From Syntrophomonas palmitatica JCM 14374 (GTDB taxonomy: Bacteria > Bacillota > Syntrophomonadia > Syntrophomonadales > Syntrophomonadaceae), in assembly GCF_001311885.1 (NCBI RefSeq), contig NZ_BBCE01000011.1, positions 32,430 to 96,429 on the forward strand: 64,000 nucleotides of DNA, read 5' to 3'. A program made the translations under genes and the position numbers. Below, one piece after another: positions 1 through 11,772 of this stretch. The stretch's first letter is position 1, and each line of letters starts with the position of its first letter. A model generated the notes under the pieces. It saw only the letters and a list, made by a program, of their open reading frames with translations. It had not been told where the DNA came from and did not search any database.

Positions 1-1877
1 ATATAGCCTGGCAGGTGTGATTGATCTATAACTTCCGTACTTGTGGTTACCACCAGTCTTTCGATCAGGTTCTCCAATTGTCTTATATTACCCGGCCAGT
101 TGTAGAGCATCAGCATTTCTATAGCTTCAGGGCTGATAACTTTTTTCATATTGTAGCGTTCATTGTACCGGCCCAGGAAATGTTTTATAAGCGGCGGAAT
201 ATCTTCCCTCCTGTCTCGAAGCGGAGGTACATATATTGGAACTACATTTAAACGGTAAAATAAATCTTCGCGAAATTCGCCTCTGGAAACCATTTCTTCC
301 AGTTCCTTATTGGTTATAGCGATAATGCGCACATCAATTTTTATAGGTTTGGTTCCACCAACCCTCAGAATTTCTCTTTGCTGCAAAGCTCGCAGCAATT
401 TAACCTGCAGGTGCAAAGGAATATCTCCAATTTCATCAAGAAGTAATGTGCCTCCATGAGCTAATTCAAAAAGGCCAGGCTTGCCTTCCTTTTTAGCCCC
501 GGTAAATGCACCCGGGTCATAACCGAACAACTCTGATTCCAGAAGGTTGTCAGGGATAGCCGCACAATTAAGTTTTACAAAAGGCCCTTCGCGTCGGCTG
601 CTGTTGCGTTGTATAAGTTCACCGATTATTTCTTTGCCCACCCCGGATTCACCTGAGATCAAAACGGTTGAATCCACTTCAGCCACTTTGAGCGCCTGGT
701 ACACTATGTGTTCCATTTCCTTGTTCTTATAAATCAGATCTCCGGAAAGACGGGCCTTCAGGGTATTCATCTGGAATTCGAAATGATCTTTTAATCCTTC
801 TAATTGTTCAACTCTTTGTTTCAGCATATTTAATTCGCTGATATCACGCACACTGGTGACAATTCTAAAAATGTTGCCCTGTTGATCGAAAACCGGCGTA
901 GCGCTCACCAGAAGGGTTGTACCGGTAACGGTTGTTAATGTAGTGGTTACAGGGGCCTTTTGTTCGAGAACCAGCAGAGAAGCTGACCGGGATAAAATAC
1001 CTTCTTCAACCAGTTCATTCATGGATTTATTCAGGAGTTCTTCCTCCCCTAACCCGGTCATGCGTTTAATGGCTTTATTAATCCGCAAGGTTATGCCCTT
1101 GCCGTCGGTAATATATAAACCATCGAATGAAGAATCTATAATAGCATTCATCTCATTATTAAGGTTTTTAACATATTCAAGTTCCTGGGTAACACTTTCC
1201 AATTCGGATACATCATACAGTACAGCTACGGCGCCGGTGATTTCGCCATTTTTAATGATAGGCGCGCGGTTAGTGATAAAGGAATTCTTCCCTATGCGTA
1301 TTCGTTTGCCGAATTCACATTTACCGCTCTCTACAATGTCATATAAATGGCTTTCAGGAATAATATCGTTTATAAATGTACCCAGCACATCTGATGAATG
1401 CAGGCCGGTGTACCTTTCGGCGGACTGGTTCCACATGCGGATAATGCCGTCACGATCTATTGAAACAATGGGATTATAAGCGGAATTAATGAGGGTTTCA
1501 AGTTGACCTGACATGTCATCAATGATTTCATTTAAGGCTACCATTATGTCTGATTTAGTTATAATGCCAACCAGTTCGCCATTGTCCACCACCGGGTAGC
1601 GTCCGGTATACATTATATCAACATCGGTAATCTGTTCATCAGGGTTTAGAGTTTTAACTTCCGGGCTCATAAAAAACCGTATGGGTTTATTCATGTCGGT
1701 GCCATTGCTTATAGCGCGAATCAGATGGGTTTTTGTAAGGAGGCCTATGATCTTCCCTTTGTCTATTACCGGAGCTCCATCGATTCTTTTCTGCAGAAAC
1801 AAATCGGCAGTCTGTTTTAGAGTGTCATCGGGATGCAGGTGAATAATATTGGTGCTCATAAAGTTTTTTATTTTCAA
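1..1877 (-). CDS. Sigma-54-dependent transcriptional activator with CBS and PAS domains (C-terminus outside window)
   Basis: Enhancer-binding protein that would remodel sigma-54 RNA polymerase using ATP. Translating the minus strand gives two CBS repeats (about residues 1-115), two PAS-like sensor domains (about 130-370), then the AAA+ core. Visible core motifs are Walker A GESGVGKE (about 409-416), the sigma-54 contact loop GAFTGA (456-461) and Walker B DEIGD (about 479). The reading frame runs off position 1, so the end of the AAA+ domain and the helix-turn-helix are missing. I chose TTG at 1877 because GAGGGGG lies 8 bases upstream; an in-frame ATG at 1859 is the alternative. CBS domains usually bind adenine nucleotides, so an energy-sensing input is plausible (inference). 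No -24/-12 promoter was recognised nearby, so the target is unknown. Confidence 0.9.
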   Translation of the reverse strand, partial: MKIKNFMSTNIIHLHPDDTLKQTADLFLQKRIDGAPVIDKGKIIGLLTKTHLIRAISNGTDMNKPIRFFMSPEVKTLNPDEQITDVDIMYTGRYPVVDNGELVGIITKSDIMVALNEIIDDMSGQLETLINSAYNPIVSIDRDGIIRMWNQSAERYTGLHSSDVLGTFINDIIPESHLYDIVESGKCEFGKRIRIGKNSFITNRAPIIKNGEITGAVAVLYDVSELESVTQELEYVKNLNNEMNAIIDSSFDGLYITDGKGITLRINKAIKRMTGLGEEELLNKSMNELVEEGILSRSASLLVLEQKAPVTTTLTTVTGTTLLVSATPVFDQQGNIFRIVTSVRDISELNMLKQRVEQLEGLKDHFEFQMNTLKARLSGDLIYKNKEMEHIVYQALKVAEVDSTVLISGESGVGKEIIGELIQRNSSRREGPFVKLNCAAIPDNLLESELFGYDPGAFTGAKKEGKPGLFELAHGGTLLLDEIGDIPLHLQVKLLRALQQREILRVGGTKPIKIDVRIIAITNKELEEMVSRGEFREDLFYRLNVVPIYVPPLRDRREDIPPLIKHFLGRYNERYNMKKVISPEAIEMLMLYNWPGNIRQLENLIERLVVTTSTEVIDQSHLPGY

Positions 1878-2050
1878 ATCATTTTCCCCCTCATGACTGT
1901 CTTGAATACCGTTGGGTTGACAGCAACAGACAGACTTCTCTCTATAACTTTAAATAATATTGAAAAGCAACATTTATAAGCCGATTTATTTTGTTGTTTT
2001 ACTCCTTTCTTCTTTTGTAACCGTGACTAATGTCACCGATAGATTAGCAA

Positions 2051-2078
2051 TTGATAATTGGTTATAATTAATTATAAA
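2051..2078 (+). promoter_or_regulatory. Possible sigma-A promoter of the DUF2225 gene
   Basis: TTGATA at 2051-2056 and TATAAA at 2073-2078 are separated by 16 bases, about 40 bases before the start codon. The 240-base gap between the divergent neighbours is otherwise AT-rich. It also holds a small palindrome, GTGAC-TAAT-GTCAC, near 2024-2037 that might be an operator. This rests on sequence match only. Confidence 0.35.
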
Positions 2079-2118
2079 CCGAAAATTCTAAAGAATATAT
2101 ATTTTTGAGGTGATACAT

Positions 2119-3135
2119 ATGTTAGATGATGGAGTTTTTTACGAGCGCAGTTATAATTGTCCGGTCTGTTCCAAAATATTTAAATCATGGGCTATCCGTA
2201 GTTCAAAGGTTAATGTAGAAAGAAGAGAGCCGGATTTTCACACGATATATAAAGGGGTTAGTCCTCTTCACTACACCATCGTAGTATGTCCCTCGTGTTA
2301 TTATGCCGCATCCAATAACCTGTTCGGCCAGGAAATACCTGACAGAATTGTCCAGCAGCTCGCTCAGGCTCTCCCCAAAATCATCCCTGCCGATAACCCT
2401 GATTTTTGCCATGAAAGAGACCTTACTCTGGCCCTGCGGTCATATCAACTCGGCATCCGCTCCGCCCAGCTGCGCAAAGCCCGTCCTGGCGAATTGGCCG
2501 GTTTGCTGCTTGGGGCTGCCTGGATGGCCAGAGAAAAAGGTGACGTGGAATTACAGAAGGAATATGTAACGCAGGCCCTACAGTCATATCTCGAAGCCTT
2601 TAACCGTGATTTCAGATCTATCGGTAATATGAGCGATGTTCAAGCCACATACTTAATTGGGGAATTGTACAGGCAGACCGGGAACGCCAGTGAAGCGATA
2701 ACCTGGTTTAATAAAACCATTTTCAATAAAAATATTAAGCAATATCCGCAAATTGAAAAAATTGCCCGTGAACAATGGGCGCTGGCTCGGGAAATGGCTG
2801 GAGAACAAGTCCCTGTTCAGGAAAAGTCTTCTTCTTGTGAAATACCAGCTGATGAAAATACCTCTTCACCACCTAAGCAAGAAGAACAGACAACCGCGGC
2901 CAGGGTGCGCAAACGCAGCAGTATGCAATTAAATGCCAGTCTTTATACTGAACAGATTGAATGGCTGAATCGCATTGTCAACAAGGGTTATGATTATTCA
3001 AAATCCTTGACCAGCCGAGAACAAGTCTTAAGGGCATTGCTCGATGCGGTTATGGAAAAATGGGGAGATGATGTTCCTTATGCCTTTAAAAATGAAGAAG
3101 AACTACAAAAGGAATTTGTGAAAAAGCTGGAATAA
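2119..3135 (+). CDS. DUF2225 family protein with N-terminal zinc ribbon
   Basis: A 338-residue protein of the DUF2225 family, common in Clostridia; no biochemical role is established. The N-terminus carries two CxxC pairs (CPVC near residue 14 and CPSC near residue 58) that look like a zinc ribbon. The middle is helical and TPR-like (GELYRQTGNASEAITWF). A low-complexity linker rich in E, Q and S precedes a basic C-terminal region of about 85 residues. ATG at 2119 is preferred over GTG at 2110 because GAGGTGAT lies just upstream of it. The gene faces the 3' end of addA with only 12 bases between the stops. I see no transmembrane segment or signal peptide, so it is probably cytoplasmic. Confidence 0.8.
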   Translation: MLDDGVFYERSYNCPVCSKIFKSWAIRSSKVNVERREPDFHTIYKGVSPLHYTIVVCPSCYYAASNNLFGQEIPDRIVQQLAQALPKIIPADNPDFCHERDLTLALRSYQLGIRSAQLRKARPGELAGLLLGAAWMAREKGDVELQKEYVTQALQSYLEAFNRDFRSIGNMSDVQATYLIGELYRQTGNASEAITWFNKTIFNKNIKQYPQIEKIAREQWALAREMAGEQVPVQEKSSSCEIPADENTSSPPKQEEQTTAARVRKRSSMQLNASLYTEQIEWLNRIVNKGYDYSKSLTSREQVLRALLDAVMEKWGDDVPYAFKNEEELQKEFVKKLE

Positions 3136-3147
3136 CATAATTCGCAA

Positions 3148-6100
3148 TCATTCAACCAATACAATGTCTCCCTTATCAAGCATATAGAGGTATGATTCTT
3201 TTACCTTCATTTTAAGTATGCTCTCCAGGGCCTGACGATATATGGCTATTTGGGCACGATAACTCTGCATAATGCTTGCTTTTTCTCCCAGGCCGGTCTT
3301 ATAATCTACCAGGACTAATTCATTGCCTTCACGGAAATACAGGTCAATAACCCCTTGCAGCAGGAGTTTATCATTGCAATCTTGCGCTTCCTCGTTTTGC
3401 AGGAATTGATCAGCGCTAATTACCAGATTGAACGGCTTCTCTCTCCAAACCTCATCAGCCCGCATCACCCTTTGTCCCAAATCTGACCTGAAAAATTGCA
3501 GCAGATTATGAATATTTACAATATCAGCTTCTTCAGGGCGAAGGATTTCTCGTTCAACCATTTTATCCAGCTGATATTTTATATCCTCTTCACAATCTAG
3601 CTGTTTAAAATGCAAATGCTGCAGAACCAGATGATTTATACTTCCTCGTTGGGATGCCGATATAATCGGCAATGAGATATTCGTTTTTATTGGTTTTTAA
3701 ACTAATAAAACGAATTTCCTCCTGTTTGCCCTGTTGGCTTAATTGGGTAGCTGATATTTTGGAAGGCAAATTTACAGCCAGTCTATGGGGATAGGTCCAT
3801 TCCAGACGACGGAACGCTTCTGCGGCTTCTCCCGCCATTTTCGCCTGGTCATCCATTACAACAGCCGCAACTTCCTGAATAATTTCTTCAATAGCCGTTT
3901 TTTCTTTGTCTGCATCCATATTCTCGTATATTTTAATTATCCAGCTTGAGCCGTCTGCCCACAGTGAGTCATATGCTGATTCCAATCCTGCCATTTCCCT
4001 CAGCCGGGAACCATCAGCATGTTTCATCAATACTGGACCTATCCAATCCATGAAGCTCACAGCCCGGGCGAGACTGTTTACAGATGGTTCACGGCTCCAT
4101 TTCGCACATTTGTTAGGCAAATCGGAAACTGATGCAAATAAAATCAACTTGCTTTCTGCTCTGGTCATGGCCACATACAAAACCCTCATCTCTTCAGAAA
4201 GGCTTTCCAGGGCAATCTTCTTGCTGATTATCATCCGCGGCAGGGTATCCGTGTAGGTTCTGAGATCTGGTTTCACCAGCCTTGGCCCCAGACCGAGTTC
4301 ACGATGTAACAGCACAACCGAACGGCTGTCGCTCATATTGAACTGTTGTCCTAACCCCGCAACTATTACCACCGGAAATTCCAGGCCTTTACTCTTGTGA
4401 ATACTCATTATGCGAACCACGTTATCATTTTCGCCCAGAACGCGGGCCATTCCCATGTCACCGCTGCTGCTCTGCAGTTTATCTACATATTTCAAAAAAT
4501 TATATAGTCCCCGCATAGAACTTTCCTGGAACTGTCTGGCCCGATCAAGCAGAATACGCAGATTCGCCTGGCGCTGTACTCCCCCCGGCATTGCTCCGCA
4601 GTAATTAAAGTAGGCGGTTTCACTTAATAGTTTCCATATAAATTCGTCCACTGGCATCCAGCGAGATTCCTTTTTCCATTCAGCTAATTTATTCCAAAAT
4701 GCAGCCAATTTTTGACTCAGCGTATCGTCATTCTGCACCAGATATTCTTCAAGGGCCTGGTAAAAGAAACCCTCTCTACAGCACATCCTGATCTGTATCA
4801 TTTCATCCAGAGTAAACTCAGCCAGAGGAGAACGCATCACACTAAGAAGCGCTATGTCCTGATAACGGTTGTCAATTAACCGCAGCAGATTCATGATAAT
4901 ACTTATTTCAACTGATGCAAAATAGCCGCTGCCGACATCGGCATAAACAGGTATGCCCTCGGCCAGAAGCACTTCCGTGAAAACCGGCGCCCATCTTCCC
5001 GTAGCTCGCAGGAGAATAACCATATCCTTATATTCTAGGAGACGGTATTTTTGCTGGCGCACATCCCAAAGGGGTTCTTGCAGAAGTTTTTTAATTCTCT
5101 GGGCCACAGCTGCAGCTTCTCTTTGCATATGGTCAAGCGGGAGTTCCTCACTCTCGTCAAGTTCCTGCTTTTTCTCCAGCAGGTGGACTTCTACTGCTTC
5201 GCCCTGTTCTCCTCCTTCAATCCCCCGGTATAACCTGGCTCGTTCATCATAGCTTACTTCACCCAGGTTTTCAGACATAATAGCCCCGAAGAGATAATTT
5301 ACCGCATCAATTACAGGCTGGGCACTGCGAAAATTAGTCTTAAGATCTATGCGCCGGTCTCTTTCGCCCGGCTTAGGGCTGTAGGCCGCCATCTTGGCTA
5401 AAAACAAAGTAGGGTCAGCCAGCCTGAAGCGATAGATACTCTGTTTTACATCTCCAACCAGGAACAGGTTATCTTCGCGTTTTATATAATTAATAATGGT
5501 TTCCTGCACCAAATTACTGTCCTGATATTCATCAACGAATATATAGCTGAACCGTTCCCGATATTCCCGCTGTACTTCGGGATTTGCCAAAATCCGCAGG
5601 GCATAATGTTCCAAATCATTAAAATCTATCAGGTCTTTTTCTGCTTTTTTATCCTCGTATAACCCGGTAAATTCCTCAAGCACCGACAGAAGGTACTGCA
5701 GACAAGGATAAATCTCCCGCATATCGTTCAGCAATGCACTAGGGGATTTGGAAAATATTTTACCCCCTATCTCATTTATCAGGTCTTTACCCTCTTGTCG
5801 ATATTGCTTGGTTAGTGCGGTCAAATCAGGATCGGCATCCTTATTTACTTTTTTTAATCTCATTGTCTCCGCCTGGTTGATAAAATTATAGAAACCATCC
5901 AGGTCAGAATGCTTAAGCAAATGGAGCATATGTTGCGCATTTTGCAGGTCACAAACCAATGCTTCCATATATGGATACGGGCCAGACGGCATCTGGCTTA
6001 GGGTAATGGCTTCTTGAAATCTTTCACAAGCTTCCTCTAACATAGATATCAGCTGGGGTTTTAATACCATCATCCAACGACTTCTCATAAAATTATCTCT

Positions 6101-6708
6101 ATCCAGGTTATATTCTTCCACCTTCTGGCTGAGCCACTCCAGAGGCGCCGGCTGGCTCTGAATAAAATTATATAATCGTAAGATCAGATCCTGCAGGCCC
6201 TGGTCGCTGCGACTGGTGCTGAACCTTTCGACCAGTTCCAGAAACAAAGGATCATTCTTTTCATATTCCATCTCCATTAAGACTTCTGCGACTTCCAGTT
6301 TCAATAACTCACTTTCGGCGCATCGGCGATGCGAAACTGCGGATCGAGATTGACCAGATAGAAATAGGTTCTTAACACTTCCGTGCAAAATGCGTGTATG
6401 GTGCTGATAGAAGCCCGACCCAGCAGCATAAGCTGGCGGCGCAGGTGTTGCTCGTCTGAATTCCCCTTCGCAAGTTCGGCTATGATGGCCGCACTTATTC
6501 TCTCACGCATCTCACCGGCTGCGGCCTGCGTAAAGGTAACCACCAGCATGCGGTCGATATCAAGCTTATCCTCATTTTTATCTTCCACCAGCAAGTTAAT
6601 TATACGCTCGACCAGAACAGCGGTTTTCCCTGATCCGGCCGCGGCTGATACCAGCAGGTTGCAGCTGCGGTTTTGTATGGCTTCTCTCTGTTCGTCAGTC
6701 CATCCCAT
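3148..6708 (-). CDS. addA: ATP-dependent helicase/nuclease subunit A (AddA), frame interrupted twice
   Basis: Subunit of the AddAB double-strand-break resection enzyme, the Firmicute counterpart of RecBCD. The N-terminus has Walker A AAAGSGKT (residues 22-29). The middle part has the UvrD-type motifs DEYQDSN and [12 protein letters not shown]. The C-terminus has the RecB-type nuclease motif LVDYKTG. The frame is broken at about 6317-6321 (one base missing after FRIAD) and about 3694-3698 (one extra A in a run of five). Restoring both gives about 1186 residues, normal for AddA. The ATG at 6708 overlaps the addB stop by one base (TAATG), so the two are translationally coupled. I treat it as one gene with probable sequence errors; a real pseudogene cannot be excluded from the sequence alone. 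Confidence 0.9.
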
Positions 6709-9700
6709 TATTCTTCAGCCTCCTGCACTGGCCTGACCAGCAGATTTATAATTTCTTCCCGCTTGAGGCTGCGAAGGTTTCGATAGCGATTATCCTCAAA
6801 CAACGGGTCAAACTGGCATATGGACTTGTAATTGCAATAAATACAGGCACTGCCTTTTTCGTTTCTAACCGGATTGATTCTGACCCTTCCTTGTATAATT
6901 TCCAAACCCATTTTTTTAACCAGTTCCCGCATATGCTGCAATAAGGCCGCGAATTCAGATTCTTCCAGAACTGACGACTGGCGGTGCACCTCACCATTAC
7001 TGGTTATAGCGGCTGGTATAATGTGCGAGCCCGTATCAGCATTAGCGTCCATGGCCCTGATGATACGTACGTCTTTCAGCAAAACGCCATCCATTTTTAA
7101 TTTTTGGGCAATCTGCTTTTCGACCTCTTCCATAATATCCTTATCACTTTTAACCAGAGGATCATCAATTTTAAAATAAAATACTCCGGCAGGATTAAGT
7201 CTTTCTCTGCCTATTTGCTGCGGTGCATTCAGAACCGCCTGCAGGTATAAAAGGAGCTGCAGGCTCAATCCGTTATAAGCGTCAGCCAAATCGAATGATT
7301 TACCACCGGTTTTGTAATCAATTATTCGTACAAAACTCTCCTTTGCATCATCAAATATGTCCACACGGTCAATACGTCCTTCCAGATAGAGCATTTCTCC
7401 ATTGGGCAACTCGATTTCTAAAGCCGGCAACGCCCGTCCTGTTCCAAAGCCTAACTCAACAGCCACAGGTTGAAAATCACCAGCCTTTATATGTTGAACC
7501 AGAATCCAAGCGGTTCTGCGCCCTACCCTTTGTAAACGCTTTAGAAGGTATCGATAACGGTGAGTGCTGGCAAAAACACCATCAGCCAGTTCCGGTGCCA
7601 GTTCTTCCATTACCTGATCCATCAAAACATCACTGTCTTCCCTATCTAATCCCTGCCATGTCATATCAGCACTCCGAATCTTCTGCGCATAACTCATCAA
7701 AGCATTATGAAACAAAAGGCCGATATCGGGGCTGGCTACTTCATACAGTTTGCGTTCTCCCGGTGATAATCCGTAACTAATAAAATGGGCAAAGGGACAG
7801 CTGGCATACTGCTCCAGGCGGGAAACGCTGGAACGCAGCGGGCTGCCGTAGAGTTTTCTCGCCACCTGCATCCCCATATCATCAACCTGGTTATGATATG
7901 TAAACGCTGGCAAAACGTGCTCCCTGTATCCTTGCCATTCCTCATTAATACCATACCAATCCCATACATCGTCCCAGAATTGGTATATCGGTTTCCCGTC
8001 CAGAGCCATTCTCATCCTGTTTACAGCGTACTTAAAAGTACTGCGCGGGGTGGAGATCATTTTAAACTGCTGTTCTCTGGTGTCCATCAGATCAGTAATG
8101 GTTATCAAACCCGGGAACAAAGACTTTATGCGTTCTGCCAAAAGGGACGGACGCAGGGCCCTGCCTTCTGAATCAGCCAAGGCATAACTTAAAAACAATT
8201 CATGGCAGGGCTTGCTGAATACGTTATATATTAGATAATCCTCCTGCAGGCTGCGCAATTCATGGTTAAGCCCGATTTGCAGGCCCAATGATTCAAGCCG
8301 CATTTTTTCTTCATCTGATAAGAGCTTTTCTTCCCGGCCCTTTTTCGGCAGAACCCCATCGTTTAATCCCAGCACGAACAGCGCTTTTATATCATGACTT
8401 TTTGATCGTTGTATACTGCCTACCAAAACCTGGTCTACGGTAGTAGGTATAATACCGAGTTCCACCGAAATGAACCCAGCCTCCAAAACCTGTCGGTATT
8501 CCTTTAAGGCAGCCTCCTGTTCCCCCAGTATCTCACTGATTTGCTGCAGGCTTTCGACTACCGCATTCCAAATCTGAGTATTCTCATTAACCAGATCATA
8601 TTGCTTCTTATCCCGCATTCGTTCAATTTCACCCGCCAGGCGCACAGGAATCTCCATGGATTCAAGGTAGTTAAATATGATTTTGTTTATGCTGGCATAA
8701 TCGCGGGCGGAGGCCAGGTTCTCCTCCAGCCGCAGCAGCGGTTCCATTAACAGCCGGCGGCAGTAATTCAAATAATCCAGATTGGCAGGATCTCCAGCTT
8801 TAAAATCTTCTTTCAACAGAGAACCCTTTATGCCATAACGCAGCAGATAATTCTCCAAAATGTCACAGGCTCCGTCATCCAGAAATGTGAACCCGGTGCG
8901 GCAATACCTGGCCAAATCCTCATAGCGGTAATTGCGTTGAATAAGATCCAATGAAGCCAGTATGAACTGAATTAAGGGGTGATCTACGATTTCCCTTTTC
9001 TCATCCATAAAATAAGGAATGTCGTATTCATTAAAAACACGTTTAATCAGCGGGCCGTAATTGCCAATATCCTGACATATCACCGCCATCTGGTTCCAAC
9101 GCAGTTCATTGTCCCGGGCCAGGGCCACTATTTGCGCCGCCAGATTCTCCACTTCCATCACCATATTGCTGGAAGCAAATAGATGTATATGTTCCGGTTT
9201 TTCATCATACTTTCTGCCTGGAAAAACGTAAAGTTGTTTTTCCAGATGAATTATTTCAGGTGATTTCCGCAATTGTGAATCGTTATGCGCAACCCAGATT
9301 ACTTCCTCTTTTATTCCCAGAACCGCAGCCATCTCTTTGATTTTTCTCAAACAGCGCGTTGATATAGTAAAGAGATCTTTGTCTTTCGAGTCCTCGGGCG
9401 GAGCGATAGTCAGACTGATGCTAAATTCCCGGCAATGCTGCATCAGTTTTTCCACCACCCGCAGGCTCTGTGGAGAAATGGTAGTGAAATTATCCATCCA
9501 GATGCGAGATTCACGAAAATAACTGCTTTCTTCAAGTTTTTCAATAAAGAAATTTATGTAATCTTCCATGTCAAGGTAGTGTCCACTGAGATATTTCGCC
9601 ATTTCTTCGTATATAACGGCGATATCATTGAGCTTCATATATAAGGTGCTTTTGGTTTCAATCGCTGTCATTTTATCAAGGAGGTCTGCCGGACTTATAT

Positions 9701-10094
9701 TGTATTGCTTCATTTCCGCAATTATTTCACTGCATTTAAGCACGAACCCGTCCTGCAGCGCAGCCGGTTTAAAAATAGTAAGTTTATGGCGATTCTGATT
9801 TATCACCCTTCTCAAAATCATATTTTTTCCCTGTTCATTTAAAAGGGTTCTGGTCAAACCTCCGACATCATTAAAAATCCGGCTGGCCATACGTGTGAAG
9901 CTTAAGACCTCTACCTGCATAATTCCGGGCAGCTCAAGCTTCTCCATCAAGTCCCGCTCCGCTTGTAATGTATATTGTTCAGGGACTAGCAGTATCAGAG
10001 GATCGTCCCCATTATCCAGATAATATTTTATTTCATTCATAACCAGGCGGGTCTTACCCTGACCGGCTCTTCCCAGAATGTAACGCAGGCTCAT
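6708..10094 (-). CDS. addB: ATP-dependent nuclease subunit B (AddB)
   Basis: Second subunit of AddAB, about 1128 residues. It has an N-terminal Walker A (GRAGQGKT, residues 8-15), an inactivated helicase-like fold, and a C-terminal RecB nuclease domain with IIDYKTG. The four cysteines that pin the family's 4Fe-4S cluster are visible: one in YASCPFAHF, and three in [10 protein letters not shown] close to the C-terminus. ATG at 10094 is chosen because GGAGGG lies 6 bases upstream; the ATG at 10100 directly abuts that site. The gene leads the addBA operon, with addA following through a TAATG overlap. The frame is intact, unlike addA. Confidence 0.95.
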   Translation of the reverse strand: MSLRYILGRAGQGKTRLVMNEIKYYLDNGDDPLILLVPEQYTLQAERDLMEKLELPGIMQVEVLSFTRMASRIFNDVGGLTRTLLNEQGKNMILRRVINQNRHKLTIFKPAALQDGFVLKCSEIIAEMKQYNISPADLLDKMTAIETKSTLYMKLNDIAVIYEEMAKYLSGHYLDMEDYINFFIEKLEESSYFRESRIWMDNFTTISPQSLRVVEKLMQHCREFSISLTIAPPEDSKDKDLFTISTRCLRKIKEMAAVLGIKEEVIWVAHNDSQLRKSPEIIHLEKQLYVFPGRKYDEKPEHIHLFASSNMVMEVENLAAQIVALARDNELRWNQMAVICQDIGNYGPLIKRVFNEYDIPYFMDEKREIVDHPLIQFILASLDLIQRNYRYEDLARYCRTGFTFLDDGACDILENYLLRYGIKGSLLKEDFKAGDPANLDYLNYCRRLLMEPLLRLEENLASARDYASINKIIFNYLESMEIPVRLAGEIERMRDKKQYDLVNENTQIWNAVVESLQQISEILGEQEAALKEYRQVLEAGFISVELGIIPTTVDQVLVGSIQRSKSHDIKALFVLGLNDGVLPKKGREEKLLSDEEKMRLESLGLQIGLNHELRSLQEDYLIYNVFSKPCHELFLSYALADSEGRALRPSLLAERIKSLFPGLITITDLMDTREQQFKMISTPRSTFKYAVNRMRMALDGKPIYQFWDDVWDWYGINEEWQGYREHVLPAFTYHNQVDDMGMQVARKLYGSPLRSSVSRLEQYASCPFAHFISYGLSPGERKLYEVASPDIGLLFHNALMSYAQKIRSADMTWQGLDREDSDVLMDQVMEELAPELADGVFASTHRYRYLLKRLQRVGRRTAWILVQHIKAGDFQPVAVELGFGTGRALPALEIELPNGEMLYLEGRIDRVDIFDDAKESFVRIIDYKTGGKSFDLADAYNGLSLQLLLYLQAVLNAPQQIGRERLNPAGVFYFKIDDPLVKSDKDIMEEVEKQIAQKLKMDGVLLKDVRIIRAMDANADTGSHIIPAAITSNGEVHRQSSVLEESEFAALLQHMRELVKKMGLEIIQGRVRINPVRNEKGSACIYCNYKSICQFDPLFEDNRYRNLRSLKREEIINLLVRPVQEAEE

Positions 10095-10182
10095 ACACAT
10101 CCCTCCGCAAGCCATCTCTGGGAAAATTATATCACTGTGCCTGTCAAGTCGCTGTCACTGAAATTACAAGATTAATTATTTT

Positions 10183-10626
10183 TCAGTCCATCAACAGAAT
10201 TCGTGCTCCTACAGCCAGTAATGCTACACCTAGCAAGTCAATATAATGAAATTCATATTTTTTCATGCCGAATAGGCCCAGCCCGTCCACCAACAAAGCA
10301 GTTAAAATCTGGGCTACAATTATAGCTGTGGTAGCGTTTCCCACTCCAATTTTAGGCATGGTTATAACCACCGCAAAAATTATTATTACATTCAAAATAC
10401 CGCCCAGGTACGCATACCAGGGAACTGATGCCATTTTAGAAAAAGCGTTGAATCCGCTCCCCACTATAAGAAATATAATAAGCACTGTTATAGTGCCTAT
10501 GATGTGTACTATTAAAGTTGATTGCCACACTCCCAGAATTTTACCCAGGGCAGCATTAAATGTGCCCTGTAATGCCATGGCCGCGCCTGAAAGGGCTGCT
10601 ATGACCAGATAATACCAGTTAAACAT
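10183..10626 (-). CDS. Small DMT-type membrane protein (DUF606/YdcZ family)
   Basis: A 147-residue, almost wholly hydrophobic protein with about five predicted membrane helices. Segments such as LSGAAMALQGTFNAALGK match the DUF606 (YdcZ) branch of the drug/metabolite transporter superfamily. The substrate is unknown. I prefer ATG at 10626, with GGAGGT ten bases upstream; an in-frame ATG at 10644 would add six residues and lacks such a site. It is a single gene between addB and the ZIP transporter, on the same strand. Many family members work as pairs or dimers; no partner is adjacent here. Confidence 0.75.
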   Translation of the reverse strand: MFNWYYLVIAALSGAAMALQGTFNAALGKILGVWQSTLIVHIIGTITVLIIFLIVGSGFNAFSKMASVPWYAYLGGILNVIIIFAVVITMPKIGVGNATTAIIVAQILTALLVDGLGLFGMKKYEFHYIDLLGVALLAVGARILLMD

Positions 10627-10741
10627 CAGCCGGATTACCTCCATATTTTTGGCTTATTGTCCAACTATACGAATATATTTATGCAAAAAAATAAGGTTAA
10701 TGGCCACAGACAAACACAGATGGATGCCATATACTTTTTCG

Positions 10742-10824
10742 AGGTGACAGGGGGACGGTTCTCTTGACACCATTTTGAAATGGTGTCAAGAGAACCGTCC
10801 CCCTGTCACCTCCCCCTGTCACCT
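10742..10824. repeat. Perfect 34-bp-arm palindrome with partial tandem copy
   Basis: Bases 10742-10775 and 10778-10811 are exact reverse complements around a 2-base loop. The arm contains GGGGGACGGTTCTCTTGA. The last 14 bases of the right arm (CCCCCTGTCACCT and one flanking base) are repeated immediately at 10811-10824. Similar GACGGTTCTCTTGACACC palindromes are, from memory, dispersed intergenic elements in Clostridia, sometimes linked to REP-type transposases. No transposase lies here. It sits between the DMT-like gene and the ZIP gene and just touches the ZIP stop codon, so it could also act as a transcript end. Confidence 0.85.
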
Positions 10825-11535
10825 AAACAAAAGTTGCCAGGGCGATAACGATCATTCCCGCCCAAAAGCCCCACCACCGGGTTTTCGTTCCTCTGCCCCG
10901 GGCTTGCGGCCATAATTGGAAAATTACCAGGTATATCATGACCCCTGATGCAAAGCCTAACAATAACGGCATAAAGCGCGGCACGCTAGCGGCTACCATA
11001 CATCCCAGCAGTGTTCCCAGGGGAGTAATCAATCCTACTAAAAAGGTCTGGTTAAATATCTTAAGTCGTCTCATCCCGCCCATTAATAACGGAGCAGCTA
11101 TAGCCATGCCTTCGGGAATATTATGTATAGCAATGCCCATGGCTATGACCATGCCAGTTCGGGCCTTCATCTCACTTCCTAGTGCTATGGCCATTCCTTC
11201 AGGCAGATCGTGCAGAGCGATACCAAGCATTACCAGGTAGCCCAAAGCGAACAGTGAATCATGGGTTGACACCCGATGCATAATTATGTGGTCAAATAGG
11301 GCCAGAGCAAGAACGCCCACTCCAATTCCCATACAAGCCAGACCGCGAGAAGTGTACAGCAGAGCGGATGGCAGCATGTCAAAAAAGACAACCGCCACCA
11401 TTACTCCCGAAGCCAAGCCCAAAAAAAGGCCAGGCCCCGATCACTCCAATTGCGTTTGAAGAACAGTAATAATGCTCCAACACAAGTACATAGACCAGCT
11501 ACTATGCTCATCACAAAGACATTTTCAACCGGCAT
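10823..11535 (-). CDS. ZIP family divalent metal transporter, one frame break
   Basis: Membrane transporter of the ZIP (ZupT-like) family, moving zinc or related divalent metals into the cytoplasm. The family's metal-site helices are clear: HDLPEGMAIALG and HNIPEGMAIAAP. The N-terminus, MSIVAGLCTCVGALLLFF, matches the family's first helix. The frame breaks in a run of seven T (A7 on the plus strand at 11421-11427). Eight T would join the two parts as GLAFFLGLASG and give about 237 residues, a normal length. The start at ATG 11535 has GGTGGTGG five bases upstream; longer in-frame starts exist but have no such site. A homopolymer sequencing error is the simplest explanation. Confidence 0.85.
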
Positions 11536-11772
11536 ATTTCCACCACCAACCAGAAATCCACCTGTCATTATGTCTATGAGCAGACCACGGGGCGTATTCA
11601 AATATTAAAAGTATATTCTTTTCTGTGCCATCATCCGTGGATTCCGAAATTGAGCACAATATAAACCCAAAAATCGGTAACAATCTGTGTTAATCTATGA
11701 CGATTATCTTTTCATCCAATGTAATAAGCACGTCATTTCCATCATATTCTAGTTGCATAGGAGGTGCTGTTA

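Noticed and set aside
943..1479. Plus-strand open frame of 178 codons
   Set aside because: It is the shadow of the sigma-54 activator's PAS region on the other strand.
7223..7780. A plus-strand 185-codon frame inside addB
   Set aside because: It is antisense to the conserved nuclease domain of AddB and has no family similarity.
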